A model generated the notes under the pieces. That model searched no databases, was not told where the DNA came from, and worked only from the letters and a program-made list of their open reading frames with translations. From the NCBI GenBank assembly GCA_027924645.1, contig BSBN01001225.1, positions 11,178,001 to 11,242,000 on the forward strand: 64,000 nt of DNA. The letters are read 5' to 3'. Below are positions 1-10,830 of the stretch, one piece after another. A program made the position numbers and the translations under genes. Origin of the DNA: Cunninghamia lanceolata. Lineage: Eukaryota > Streptophyta > Pinopsida > Cupressales > Cupressaceae. Each line of letters begins with the position of its first letter. Within the stretch, counting starts at the first letter, position 1.

Positions 1-1
1 C

Positions 2-361
2 AAACTGACTGTTCCAACGCGTCCGAATGGGTACATTTATGCTAGGCATGGTCCTATTTCTCACCCAAACATGTCGAAACAGTCGGAGCTACATTGTACC
101 GACGATATCCCTAAAGAGTCCAAAGTGCAAAAAGGCAGCAATCTTTGACGAGATGTTACTCAAAAACCGTGTCACTTAGAAACATTCCGTCTGAGGCAAC
201 GGGATCACGTAGAGTGCCTCTACAATAACCTCTCTCGGTTTTTTATAGCTCTGAGGCATTTGCCCGTGGTGAAAGGTTTTCTGCTGCCCCAAAAATCGTC
301 AGAAGGAGGCAGTGTATTAAGTCAGGATGAAAGCCTATTCACTCTAGGCGCCTGTTTTTGA
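2..361 (+). pseudogene. Decayed 3' end of an unidentified coding sequence
   Basis: One frame stays open from the window edge to a TGA at 359-361, broken only by an in-frame TGA at 146-148. The second half reads like real protein (for example RDHVECLYNNLSRFF followed by ALRHLPVVKGFLLP). The frame runs straight into the first GGCGC words of the next feature, so this could be the tail of a retroelement or host gene whose 3' region is the keyword array. I do not recognise the family. The window cuts off its start, so a frame error upstream cannot be excluded. Confidence 0.35.
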
Positions 362-3300
362 CCAAATCACACATGCGCCTTGAACAACTCTGTCTTCAAG
401 GCGCTTTTCTCTAATCTCTGTAACTCTCCAAATCCACTAAGGCGCAAATTTTACCTCTTGGGCTCAAGATATAGGTTCTTCATCCAAGGCGCCAGAATGG
501 TCCAAAGGCGCATTTCACCTCTAACCTCACCTCTGACCTTACTTGGAGGTGCTAAACCTCATCTCATTGCTCTCCTCCATTACAAGCGCTCACTTACCTC
601 AATCTTGGGCGCATACCAACATCTCAACATCCAAATCACCTAGGCGCTCAAAACCTTCAAGACTCAAGGTGCATTTTATGATCAAACAAGGTATCTCCTG
701 AACAAGGCGCTCATAGTCTCATCAGGGCGTTAATCATCATCATGAGCACTCATATTGTTCTAGGCGCACAGTTATCTCTGGAATGCTCAAGGCGCACATA
801 CCCTTCTCTAGGCTAGTTTACACTTATTCAAGGCGCTCATTCCAAACTTACATGAACTACTCATTACAAGACGCACAAACTAGATGATCCTAGGGCATAA
901 GGGCGCTCATAGGAGTTGTTATGTGTCATTTTGGCCAAGGTTTTCTGGAGCAGTGAAGACATTAGGAAGGGGATGATCGTTTGGATAGTTTTGAATGCTT
1001 TATTTCTCCTTGTTTAAACTAGGCGCTCACTGAGGATTGGAGTAGCCTTTGCACCCTCACATCACGTTAATCGGCGTTTCAGAGGCAATCATAGTATAGG
1101 AAGATTTGCGCCTTGAAGAAGAGAGTTATCTGGTGAGTGCTTAGGAGTTCTGGCGCCTAGGGGAAAGGTCTAGGTAGAGCGCCTTCAGACTTTCACAGTG
1201 AAGTGCCTTAAGGAGTTGGATGATGTTTTTAGCGCCTTAAGGATGATGATGGAGCGCTTTGGAGTCAGGCTAGTCTGGAGCACCTTAAGAAGGTAAAGCA
1301 CTTCAAATGTAAACACAAGTGTTTTGAGCGCCCTAATGAGAAGTTGTCTTGGCACCATAAGTTGTTCAAACGAAGATATGCGCCTTGGATAGTTGCAAAG
1401 ACCTAATTTAGCGCCCAAGGTTGGAAGACTCTTTGTGAGCGTCCAGTGTTTGAAAGCTCTTTGTGTTTGGTGCATTAAAATGAATTTGGCACCTAAATAG
1501 TATTGAAACACTCAACTGAGCGCCTAAAGCCCATGAGAGAAGTGATATGCGCCTTGATAGGAATATCATGGAAGATGAGTTTACTGAATGGCGCCTTGAA
1601 TGACTTGGTTGATTAAGTGTTTTAGCACCTAGATATGGGATGAATCATTGAGCGCCTTTGGTTGAGATGATGTCAGCACCTTTGAGATTATAACACCTTG
1701 GAGTCAAGTTCGAAGGAGCACCTTGAGAAGGTAAAACACTTCAAATGTTTTCAAGGAATTGGAGAAGTCACTTAGTGCCTAGAAGGAATTCCAGAGCAAG
1801 AGGGTTGGAGCGCCTTGAGCTTCAAGTCAGATATGCGCCTAGACCTCTACCCTTTAGCAAGTTGAAGCCCTCTGAGCCTTGACAACGTGAGAATGCCTTA
1901 TAGTGAATATGCGCCTTGGGCAAGGTTGAATACAAAGTTGAGGAGTATATCATAATGAGTAAGTGCACTGTAGGGTTAGATGATAAAGACTAGTGCCTTG
2001 AGTGTCTTGGTCAAAATTTTGACGTGAGAAGTCTTGCAAGATCAAACCCTGGAGTGCGCCTTAGAGAGAACCTATTGATCCTTTGCTTTGACAAGATTTG
2101 GGCGCCAGAATGATCCTTAATAAATGGAATGTATCTACACCAATTTTGCGCCTTTAGGGAAGTGATGGTGGCCAGAATGATCCTTAATCTCATGTTTGTG
2201 CGCCTAGGTCTAGAAGCAAGATTTGAGCGCCTTAGGATAGGGTTTTTTGCACCTTGTCTTGGAGAGTGAATTTGCGCCTTGGATGATGTTGAAGCGCCTT
2301 GGGATGAAATGCGCCCAAACTTATAGAGGGCCTTCAGTGAGGGAGTTGAAGAGAGTGCTTAGAGGAAGGATAGCCTTAAGATCAAACTAAGTACTTAGAA
2401 ACCTAAGATTAGCGCCTTATTTGAAGTTATACACCTATTCTGGCGCCAGAGAGTGAGTTTGAGTGTGAAGAAGTGAATGTCTGCGCCTTGAAGGGGATAC
2501 AAAGGGAAGATGATGCACCTTGATGGGTTGATGATGGAAATTTGCGTTTTGGAGCTAAATGTGCGCCTTGAAGGAGATAGTGCATAGAGGTACAATGAAT
2601 CTTCCGGAGAACATGGATAGACAACTAAGTCTCCAACTTGAGTCTTCTAAGTGAATTGGATAATGAAGAGAGTCTAGTCATTTTGGGCGCTAGTATCAGG
2701 ATGAATCATCCAAAATGGGTGCCTAGAACTAGAAGGCGCCAATGCATGAGTTCAAGGATCCTCCATTGGAGCGCCTAGCCCAGATGGCTATAGATTGAAA
2801 GTTTTAAAGCTAAGTGATGTCTCTTACGTGAATTCCTAGCCCAGGTGCATGTGTTGGGAAAAACTCTTTGGCTCTGGCGCCTAGAATTGGGAGCTTTGTA
2901 AGATGCACCAATTGATGAAACATTTCCATTTTGCGCCTAGAATAGAACTCTCTCACATAGTTGAAATTGACTTGATAGAAGGAGATAAGTCTTAAGGACT
3001 AGTTTGGCGCCTCACTTGCCTATCTCACCTTTGAAATGTGCTTTGGTTGATGATCATCATTGATGGAACCTAGTGAAATGTAAAGCTATTTGCATCTCCA
3101 GAGGATCAAAATTGGATTAGGAGATCATCCTTGCAGTTGAGATTGACAGAGAAGTGTTAAAGGAATCACTTCAAATGGGCGCCTAAGCTAGTTGAGGCGC
3201 ATATCAATTCCACTGTAACTCCAGACTGACGCTTAGGATCCAGTCATCTCCTAAGGCGCAGTTCCATTCACCCATGACCTCGCTTGGCGTCTAAAACTTG

Positions 3301-4115
3301 GAAACTCCTTTGGAAAGCTCCTATTGCGCCTAGAAGATGAGTTTGGGATATCAACTTGCAAAAGGCTTAGAAACTCTTCAAAGATGTTAGGCACAATCCC
3401 ATGGCACTGGAGCTCAGTTTTGGCGCCTTCAAGGAATAGCACATGAAGGAACTTGGGAGGTCAGGTGCTTGTAAAAGGGAACACCTTGGAACATCTTCCA
3501 GGGGTTGAAGTAGTAAGAAAACATCAAGTGAGTCTAGGCGCACTCCCTTGTGTGAACAGTTTAGCTCTGGCGCCTAGCCACAGAGTGAGCCAGAAGAAGT
3601 AGTTTGGACATTAGAAGATAGGCGCTCATTCTACAATGAAGCATTCCACCTTCCTAATCAACAAAGACTTGCAAGAATTGACAAAGGAAGCTAAGGCGCA
3701 CCTTCTACTTGTTTCCACCTCCAGAATGCGCCTAACCTTGAAAGGGGGTTCAAAGATGTTTGTTAGACCTTTTCACTCAAGGCACTCACCTTAGGCGCAC
3801 TTTCTAAGTCCTTGTCACCTCAAGGAAACACCTAGTTTGGAAGGCGCTTGCCCTGTTCTCCACTCCTTTCAATTGGCGCCTAGAACACAGAATGCATGAA
3901 AGGAGCGCCTAGACTCCAGAGGGCTGATTTGGGCGCGTAGCATTTAAAACACTTTCATAATGATGATGTTTTGGCGCCTACTCTTGGAAACAATCCAGAG
4001 CATCCATAAACTCTAATTGGCACCTAATGTTGACAAGGCGCAACTTCAGGAAGAGGTCACCTCAACTTGGCGCCCAAGTCAGAAAAACCTGTAAATCCTT
4101 CAAATATGCGCCTAC
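345..4115. repeat. GGCGC/GCGCC keyword array, about 3.8 kb
   Basis: The word GGCGC or its complement GCGCC occurs roughly 60-65 times by eye, about once per 60 bp, in otherwise AT-leaning DNA where only two or three would be expected. The common contexts are AAGGCGC, TAGGCGCTCA, GCGCCTTG and TGGCGCCTAG. From about 345 to 1030 nearly all face one way (AGGCGC). From about 1100 to 2660 they face the other way (GCGCCT). From about 2680 to 4115 they are mixed and often form the full palindrome GGCGCC. The text between words is not conserved, so this is not an ordinary tandem repeat. ORFs of 60-108 codons here have no protein-like features. It may be the LTR or untranslated part of a large retrotransposon. 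Confidence 0.8.
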
Positions 4116-4689
4116 CTTGTGAGGTGATGAGTTGAACATTCCAAATCTTCAAATGTTGCTCAAATAAGGAAGACATTGTAACATCAAGGCTTCAAGGCCT
4201 GTCCTTGTATTTCCATTGAATGAGTTGTACTTCATGCTATTGAAAGCATTTTCCATGTAATAAGACATTGCAAGTTGATTGAATCAAGTAACAAGACAAG
4301 TACCCAACTCTAATGTTGTTTCATTCAAATAGTTATCTTGATGTATATCTTTATGTTATTGAAGTAGTTGATGAATTGTTAGCAAGTAAAAGTGTTTAAG
4401 TAAGGAAAATTTTTCGTAGAACTAGTTGGGTATCTTACACTTACACCATGCCTATCCATCAAACATCACAATGCAATCAAAATCCTAACAACATGCCTAT
4501 GATCCAAGATCAAGTGCAATCATGCAAAGATATTATCAATCACAAGCCTATTAAGAATGAACTAGAGTCTTCTAGTACCATACTTTTCCATCAAACACCA
4601 TCATGTAATCCATGGCCTATCAAGCCTATCAAAGAAAATGCAAACATCCTATGTAATACAATCAGACTTTAAATATTTGAAGTAGCCAT
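4116..4689. other. AT-rich spacer, possible LTR end
   Basis: No supported gene. Positions 4190-4438 look like the transcribed end of a plant LTR: text around CATTTTCCATGTAATAAGAC, then a stop at GGGTATCTTACA. No partner LTR or primer-binding site was found. The 74-codon ORF at 4448-4672 is rich in Asn, Pro and Ile and holds repeated CCTATC words; I see no domain in it. Confidence 0.3.
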
Positions 4690-4937
4690 CTACAAATATC
4701 CATTCAAAAGTGGATTTATAATGCAAGTATGGACGCCATCAATAAAAAAGATTTGTATTAACCAAATATCCATATACGCATACATCAATATCTGTCGATA
4801 TAAGTATAACATATATACAAAATAGCCATATAGGCTTACAAGAATGCCATATAGGCATACAATGTCAACTATGTACAATACAAAATATATGTCCACAAAT
4901 GCCATATAGGCATACAACAGAGGAACACAATAAAAAG
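4690..4937 (-). other. Presumed 3' UTR of the seven-exon gene, with a repeated palindrome
   Basis: The 11-mer GCCATATAGGC, nearly a perfect palindrome, occurs at 4825-4835, 4846-4856 and 4901-4911, directly downstream of the minus-strand stop codon at 4938. The surroundings are AT-rich, as expected of a 3' UTR. No clear polyadenylation signal was fixed. Confidence 0.35.
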
Positions 4938-7035
4938 TCATTCCCCTCTAGCTGGTGAAGAGAATAAATCACGAGCAGCCTTTGATCTTCTAGGGGATGG
5001 AGACATGCATGTGGGTGGTCTACTACGAACCCGAGGGCTACTTCTCCTATTTAGTTCTTCCTGCACCTTTACCTGTTACAAAAAAAAGTATAGATATTAA
5101 TATATAGAAATTACATGTTATAAAAAAATGAAACATTTAACAAAATAATCACTTACCGCTAACATATAATCTGTCTGCTCGCTTGCCTCAGTAGAAGGAA
5201 AAGGCCCTGGTGATGTCATGTCCTATAGAAACCATCCAGATAGAAATTAAACTTCAAATCAATAATCTTTTGATTTTTCAAAAATAGACAACTATAACAA
5301 TGAATGTAAATTGAAATTTACTAATCTGCCTCATACCCCTGTCAATGCCATAGAGCTATGAATTGCAGAGGCCACACCCTGCTCCATTGCCCTATGAACA
5401 TGGGGAGGTGTATCCGCAGCCTGCATCATCTGGAAATAAAACAACATTATTCAATTACGAAAACTATAATAGTGATGCAAATCATGGCTCCTAACATACA
5501 CACACGCTCATCTAAACATGGAAGTACACACAATAAAACACACAAATCACATACAAAAATTTAGTAAGTACAATTCATTCATTAAACTATTTATTTTATT
5601 ACCTCCGTAAAGCTTTGAAGTCCACCACCGCTGGCAGGTGTTGCCATGAAATCTACAGTGTTAACCTATTCAACATCCAAAATCAGAAATTAGAATACCA
5701 TTCATATAACGATGCTATTCACATGTAATATTTATAATTGTTTATTAGTTACATACCTCGACAGTAGATGATCTAGTGAAAAATGTAGGTGGAGAACCAC
5801 TGAAAACTGCATCGACGCTATGACCCTGAAATTTCATTAAAATCATCAATTTAAATTAGTTAATCTTGTATTTCAAAAATAAAATTTAATAAATTAAATT
5901 CAATAAACTTGCTAATATTTACCTGAGTATCAAGGCCGAAAGTCTCACTCAGGAGGGTATCTGTCATCGCCATCTGCTCAGCTGCAGATGTAGCCTGTGC
6001 ACCTGCGTCCTGACTGTCCATGGGGTCATAACCACAGGCTGACCCGCAAGCCTGGCAAGTATGCGGTGGGACCCTACTCCTCACACTATCTCCCAACCCA
6101 CTCTGTGTTGCAGGATTGGCATGCTCTATGATGCTCTGGGTCAAGGCACTAATCGACCTCAGTGTATCGACCTCAACACTCTCCTTCACAATGGAAGGAA
6201 TAGAAACATGCTCGTGGGCTGGTCTGCTGATTACTCGTCTCACTACCCGCTGTGGGTCAAGACGTGCCCCTGGTCTATCCTGTGCTGAGCCCCCACCTCT
6301 ACCCTGGAAGTCCCGCATATCAAAATAGTTTGGCACTTTATTGAGGACAAACTCGGAGTAGAGTTTCCTCAAAAAGTATTGCGGGACCTCATTGTTATTG
6401 CATGGAGGATGGTCAAAAACCATCCACCACCTCTGCCCGAAATTGTCCCTTATCGCTTGGTTGTTGCACCAATGGATAGGGAACCTCTTGCATGTAATGG
6501 GTGGAGGTTGATTTGTTTGTGGGTTTGTGAAAATTGAACACAAGTCTACTTTTGTAATTTGTAATTTTTTGACATCTTGATATGACAATTTATCTGCATA
6601 GTAATCTCTAAACTCTCTCTTTTTATCGGTCCAACTAGTTATTTGCTTGCTAATTGAATTTACATTTGATAACATAGACTCAAGAGATTCGGCAAGCGTG
6701 GACCTATGCAAGGTTGAAGTGGAAGGATCTTTCAACCTTGCAATTATATCTTCAATTTGTTTTTTGTTGTTTTCAATTTCCCCCATTATATTATCTTGTG
6801 TTCCAGGGGCATGTCGAGGAATGAATGGAGGAGGTTGTTGTTCTGCAGGTATTTCTTCCTCAAGATTTTGTGGATTTTGAGGATTTTGAGGAGGAGGAGG
6901 AGGTGCATTAACATTTCCTACAATTAATAAAATATGCATCAAAAATCAACACAAAACCTACCTATTTAGGAAGAAATTCAAACAAAAAAACAAAGATAAC
7001 TCACCCCTTTGGCGTGCTCGACGTCGCGGCGGCAT
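4938..7035 (-). CDS. Intact seven-exon gene, 483-residue protein of unknown function
   Basis: Exons on the minus strand are 7005-7035, 5923-6917, 5757-5825, 5603-5665, 5337-5429, 5157-5222 and 4938-5072. All six introns are GT-AG. The first splits a Gly codon and the other five fall between codons, and the joined frame has no stop before the TGA at 4938-4940. The start ATG (7033-7035) opens a basic MPPRRRARQR end. A Pro/Gln-rich stretch follows (about residues 14-45), then a helical Lys/Asp/Ser-rich part (60-115), an aromatic core with GQRWWMVFDHPP (about 170-185), a Gly/Arg linker, a Cys cluster CQACGSAC (about 297-304), and a Ser/Pro/Arg tail (SPSPRRSKAARDLF) like a nuclear signal. I do not recognise the family. 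It could be a host gene or the accessory gene of a DNA transposon. Intactness amid decayed neighbours argues that it is young or under selection. Confidence 0.75.
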
Positions 7036-7172
7036 TTCGGCGATGAATCGACAAATCTTTTGTGTTGAACGGTGTTTTGTAGAACGCGAGCGCGTTTTTG
7101 AAGGGTTTTAAGCCGCGGGCGGAGGAAAAACTCACAATGAAATGAACTAAAATGAAATGACAGCGTTTTTTT

Positions 7173-7180
7173 TTTATATA
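7173..7180 (-). promoter_or_regulatory. TATA box of the seven-exon gene
   Basis: On the minus strand the sequence reads CATATATAAA, about 140 bp before the start codon, leaving a 5' UTR of roughly 110 nt if transcription starts about 30 bp downstream. It lies between the 7192-7332 foldback and the start codon. The 5' UTR also holds one CGCGAGCGCG word near 7085. Confidence 0.55.
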
Positions 7181-7191
7181 TGAAGCGCTTT

Positions 7192-7332
7192 ATAACGCGA
7201 GCGCGTTATAACGCGAGCGCGTTATAACGCGCTCGCGTTATGGCTCGGCAATGACGAGCCTTAGGCTTGTCATTGCCAAGCCATAACGCGAGCGCGTTAT
7301 AACGCGAGCGCGTTATAACGCGCTCGCGTTAT
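7192..7332. repeat. Foldback of CpG-rich modules, 69 bp arms and 3 bp loop
   Basis: Arms at 7192-7260 and 7264-7332 are reverse complements except for a few bases, around the loop TTA. Each arm holds three copies of a near-palindromic 14-mer, AACGCGAGCGCGTT or its complement, joined by AT, then a unique part that includes GGCAATGAC. It sits about 10 bp upstream of the TATA box above. It could be a foldback or MITE-type insertion, or an operator-like array of binding sites. No flanking duplication was identified. Confidence 0.85.
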
Positions 7333-9556
7333 GCCTAAATTTTTTTTCAAAATTTTTTGGCCACTTTTTGGCCCCCCATCTTTTTGCACTTACCCCATCA
7401 CAGTTTCATATAGACAGAAATAAAGGAAGCCAAAGTGGGAACAATGATATGGAGGACTCACCGCATGATGCAGCAGAGAAGAAGATTATGACTGTGGCCA
7501 GTTGAACTGGACCTTGTCATTTTGTCATTTTTTACAAAGTTCAACACAAAAAACCAAACAAGTATATATAAAAACTGAAAAGACTGAAGAAATAGCTACA
7601 TGGCCACGGCCATTTAGGAGACATAAGCCATGAAAATAGAGCGAAATGCCATTGAAAGCTTCAGATTCAAACTTACCAGGTGCAGCCTATCATTTTGGCC
7701 AAAGAAGTACAGTGTTTTCGACCTCAAAAGCCATCGAATGGAGAAAAATACATAGAGCATGAAAACCCAAGTCGGCAGCCACAGTTGCAGAGCCAAACTC
7801 AACGTCAACCAAATGAAAATGACCAAAGTTTTAGGTTCCATATTTGCCTTTGTTTCAATGTCCTTTCCACATTTTGACCATGCAAAACAATATAATAATT
7901 TTTATCCAAATGAGATCAAGGTCAACACCTTGAGTTCGATGATGCCTAGTAATCATAGTTAAAAGTGGCCGATAGCACAAAGAATATGGATTGTTTTATA
8001 AAGTCAAAGGTGGACGTTATCATGAGTTGTGCCTTTAGAACCTTGCCAAGGACCTTGATCTCATTTGTGGTTGACTCACATTGGAGTCAGAGTTTCATTT
8101 GATTATGCATGTGGTTGAGTGTCTTTGACCTCACACTTATGCATTTTATTTTTCCTTCACATGTTTCAAATATATGCATCAAGATCAAACAAGAACCTTG
8201 GAAATGTGAAGAGTATGCTAGATGATGACATGGTCAAAGGGGTCAATGCGACATGGTGGCACTATAGAGGCAGTGAGTTGGCATTTTTCAAGCCATATGG
8301 ATAGAGATGAGATGGCAGAGTATCGACACATGGAGGCCATGGTGTCATGCCTTTTAAGGCTTTTATTTATTTTTTGCAAATATGTGTAATATTTCTTCTT
8401 TTTTATGATTTTTATATAAAATCATTAGTGATATCTTGTAAATATCTTGGTGAAATTATAAACCAGATATCATTTTATTTTTGTAAAAATCATATTGAAT
8501 AGGATATTGATTACAATTGCCATATCATTTTAAAGTTAACTTTAAAGCAATGAAATTATGAATTGCTTTTAAAGTTTAACTATTTTTAGGCAATTTATAG
8601 GCTAATAAAATAGATCAGATATTCCATTTCGATTTGTTTTATTAGAGTCATATAGGATGAATTTTGGAGCTTTCATAAGCATAGGAAAGCAGTTTTATGG
8701 TGGGACCACATGAGAGGGCAATTTTGCAGCTTTATTTCACAGATTGCTGGAAGATTCAGTGCTTTATTTTTGGCTTTCATGAGTAGCTCGAAAATGGACT
8801 TAAGGTCTATTTTTAAGAGCTTTTTCAGGTTTCTTCATGGGAGATCATTTGGAGGCATATATAGGAGAAAAACTTAGTTTTTCTCAGTCAGTTAGCATCA
8901 GTTTCTTCTCTCTTGCAGAGTTGTATACAGGCAGTTGGCTCACACATTTTATTTTTTCCATGCATTGTATTCCTTTAAGTTCTAATAGCAAATCATATTG
9001 TTTCACATATTTTGTAGTCTTGATCTGATGTTATATTGTGACTTTTTATGTCCTTTATTATGTCTCGATGCTATTAAAATTTAGCTTTTCCTGGTTGTAA
9101 TTTGTGTTTGACCCAAACATTGTTGCAAATTACTTAAGGAATAAACTATCAGTGAAATTGTGAGGATTCAGGTTAGAGGATCTGTTTGTGAGTGATAGAA
9201 TTTCATCCAATTTAGATTCCAGAATTAGTTTGCATTTCAATTACATGCTTTTATCCCTTTTCCCCTCAAGTCAGTAGTTTATAAATTACAAGAGAACCGG
9301 CTCACTCTGGAGATTCGTTCTATGAAAGGAGACCCACATCTGAGAATGATTCCATGTTTCAACAAGTAGTTAAGTTTTTCACAAAACTTAACAAGGGTGC
9401 ATACTTGAATTGACAACACTAATTTCACTATCCAAACAACTATCAATCTACTTACTATATATAATTTCCCATAATTTAGAATTTGAATGTAAGATGAGTA
9501 TTCTAGCAACACTACTTTTTTAGTTGGATCCTAAAAATGTTGCAACTTATGTTCTT
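7333..9556. other. No gene recognised; possible LTR promoter near 8858
   Basis: The region is AT-rich with short, unconvincing ORFs. At 8856-8865 a plant-like TATA box (CATATATAGG) is followed by a pyrimidine-rich CTCAGTCAGTTAGC stretch and later T-rich text, which resembles the U3/R part of an LTR. No second copy and no primer site were found, so this is only a suggestion. Confidence 0.3.
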
Positions 9557-10045
9557 CTCTAAAACATCTGTGCAGAAGCGGGCAGGTGTGGTGAGGTTCA
9601 AATAGTAAGGAGATTGATAAAAGATAGAGGAATTAAAAAGATACCTACATGTAGTTGGATTGAAGGGCATAAAATGGTACATGTTTTTTTGTGTAAGAGA
9701 CAAATCACATCCACAAACATGGGAGAGCTATGCAAAATTAGAGAAATTGGCTTGGCAAATGAAGGTAGTAAGGTATTTCCAGATTCAAGACTTTTACTTA
9801 ATGTTGTGGAATAGAAGAAAAAAGAATCATTTATCTGCCACCATAGTAAAAAGTTAGCAATTGCATTTGGTTTGTTTAACATGGCCCCTGGTATAACCAT
9901 TAGAGTTGTTAAGAACATTCAAGTATGTTCTAATTTTCACACTGCATCTAAATTCATCTCCAAGATTGTTGCAAGAGAATTGTTCTGAGAGATATGAACC
10001 ATTTCCATCATTTTAAATAGGGACAATGTTCTTGTGGAGAATATT
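9557..10045 (+). pseudogene. PPR protein C-terminus (E/E+ and DYW domains), frameshifted
   Basis: Pieces in successive frames match the end of a PLS-class pentatricopeptide-repeat protein. The E-type text RRLIKDRGIKKIPTCSWIE starts near 9605, then VRDKSHPQTWESYAKLEKLA, then the DYW part KLAIAFGLFNMAPG with ITIRVVKN, CHTASKFISKIVARE-like text, and a degraded end where CSCG and the terminal motif should be. At least two frameshifts and two stops break it. Intact relatives edit organellar RNA by C-to-U deamination. The HSEKLA-like zinc/glutamate motif is changed here (CHHSKKLA), so the fragment cannot be active. Fragments of PPR repeats follow downstream on the same strand. Confidence 0.8.
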
Positions 10046-10099
10046 GGTGATGCTAAATGAAACAATCTAAAAAATAGGCTTGCACTATAATAAAGTGCA

Positions 10100-10830
10100 C
10101 TACATTAAATATCTAGTAATAATGAAGGGACATCCATCAAAGCATAACAACAAGGATTTTTTTGTCATATGTTGTAGTAACAAGTGCCCTGCTAGACATA
10201 CATGAAAATTGTAGGGTGTTGAGCTAGTCGTTTCTCCCAAAAGATGAACCTATCAGGAAACTTCTACCATCCCATATAAGGACCAGCGGGAGGTGGTTAA
10301 GCCATGTCACAAATCCCTAAGGGGGACACTAACTTTTTTGCCAACAACCCCCCCTTAGCATTACTCAAGGAGATTCGAACCCATGACCCAGATCTGATAC
10401 CACTTGTAGGGTGCTGAACTGGTCGTTTCTCCCAAAAGGTGCACCTATCAAGAAACTGCTACCATCCCAGATAAGGACCAATGAGAGGTGGTTAAGCCAT
10501 TTCATGAATCCCTAAGGGGGATACTAACTTTTTTGCCAACGGAAAATGTGGAAGCATAGACAAGGCAAGCAAACTGTTTCAAAAAATACCCCAAAGAAAT
10601 GTGATATCATGGAATGTCATGATTAAAGGATATGTTTAAATAGGTTTTTTCTGAAAAGTCCTTAGAAAATTTTAAGAAAACGCAACCAGTGGGTGTAAAG
10701 CCCAACTCCTCAACCTTTGAAAGCATCCTTCCTACATGTGTATGAATTAGAGCTTTGGATGAGGATATGAACATCCATCAAAAGCATATTTGGAAGTAGA
10801 TTTTTATCAGATATTGTAGTTGCAAGTTCC
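10100..10830 (+). pseudogene. PPR repeat fragment, split by a TRIM element
   Basis: Reading through several frames gives about two P/L/S-type repeats: VVVTSALLD, then KCGSIDKASKLFQKIPQRNV and ISWNVMIKGY, then FLSDIVVAS near 10806-10826. These match the usual VVVxSALVDMYAKCG and DxMPxRNVVSWNAMIAGY consensus. The Asp-Met-Tyr-Ala-Lys-Cys-Gly stretch is cut by the TRIM at 10210-10541. Repeats normally precede the DYW end, but here they follow it. The locus is therefore two PPR fragments in tandem or a rearranged copy. The right end meets the hairpin at 10819. Confidence 0.75.
10210..10541 (-). mobile_element. TRIM (miniature LTR retrotransposon), complete
   Basis: Two 137 bp direct repeats (10210-10346 and 10405-10541) enclose only 58 bp. 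Read on the minus strand, the LTR runs from TGTTGGCAAAAAAG to CACCCTACA, so TG..CA. The outer 5' LTR has CG for the first TG. Directly after the 5' LTR the primer site AGTGGTATCAGATC (10391-10404) matches the initiator-Met tRNA end. A polypurine run of seven G (10348-10354) precedes the 3' LTR. The 6 bp GAAAAT flanks both sides (10204-10209, 10542-10547). There is no coding capacity, so movement would need enzymes from another element. Confidence 0.88.

Noticed and set aside
380..3442. ORFs of 60-108 codons in the GGCGC array
   Set aside because: They are short, lie in different frames and have no protein-like stretches. They reflect chance in repetitive DNA.
5860..6942. A single-exon 360-codon ORF as the gene model
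   Set aside because: Its first residues and last 20 residues are intron translation. Splice signals and frame continuity support the seven-exon model instead.
10365..10404. A tRNA gene, from the GGTTCGAATC and GGTATCAGATC words
   Set aside because: No cloverleaf can be drawn. The words belong to the TRIM primer site and its neighbourhood.
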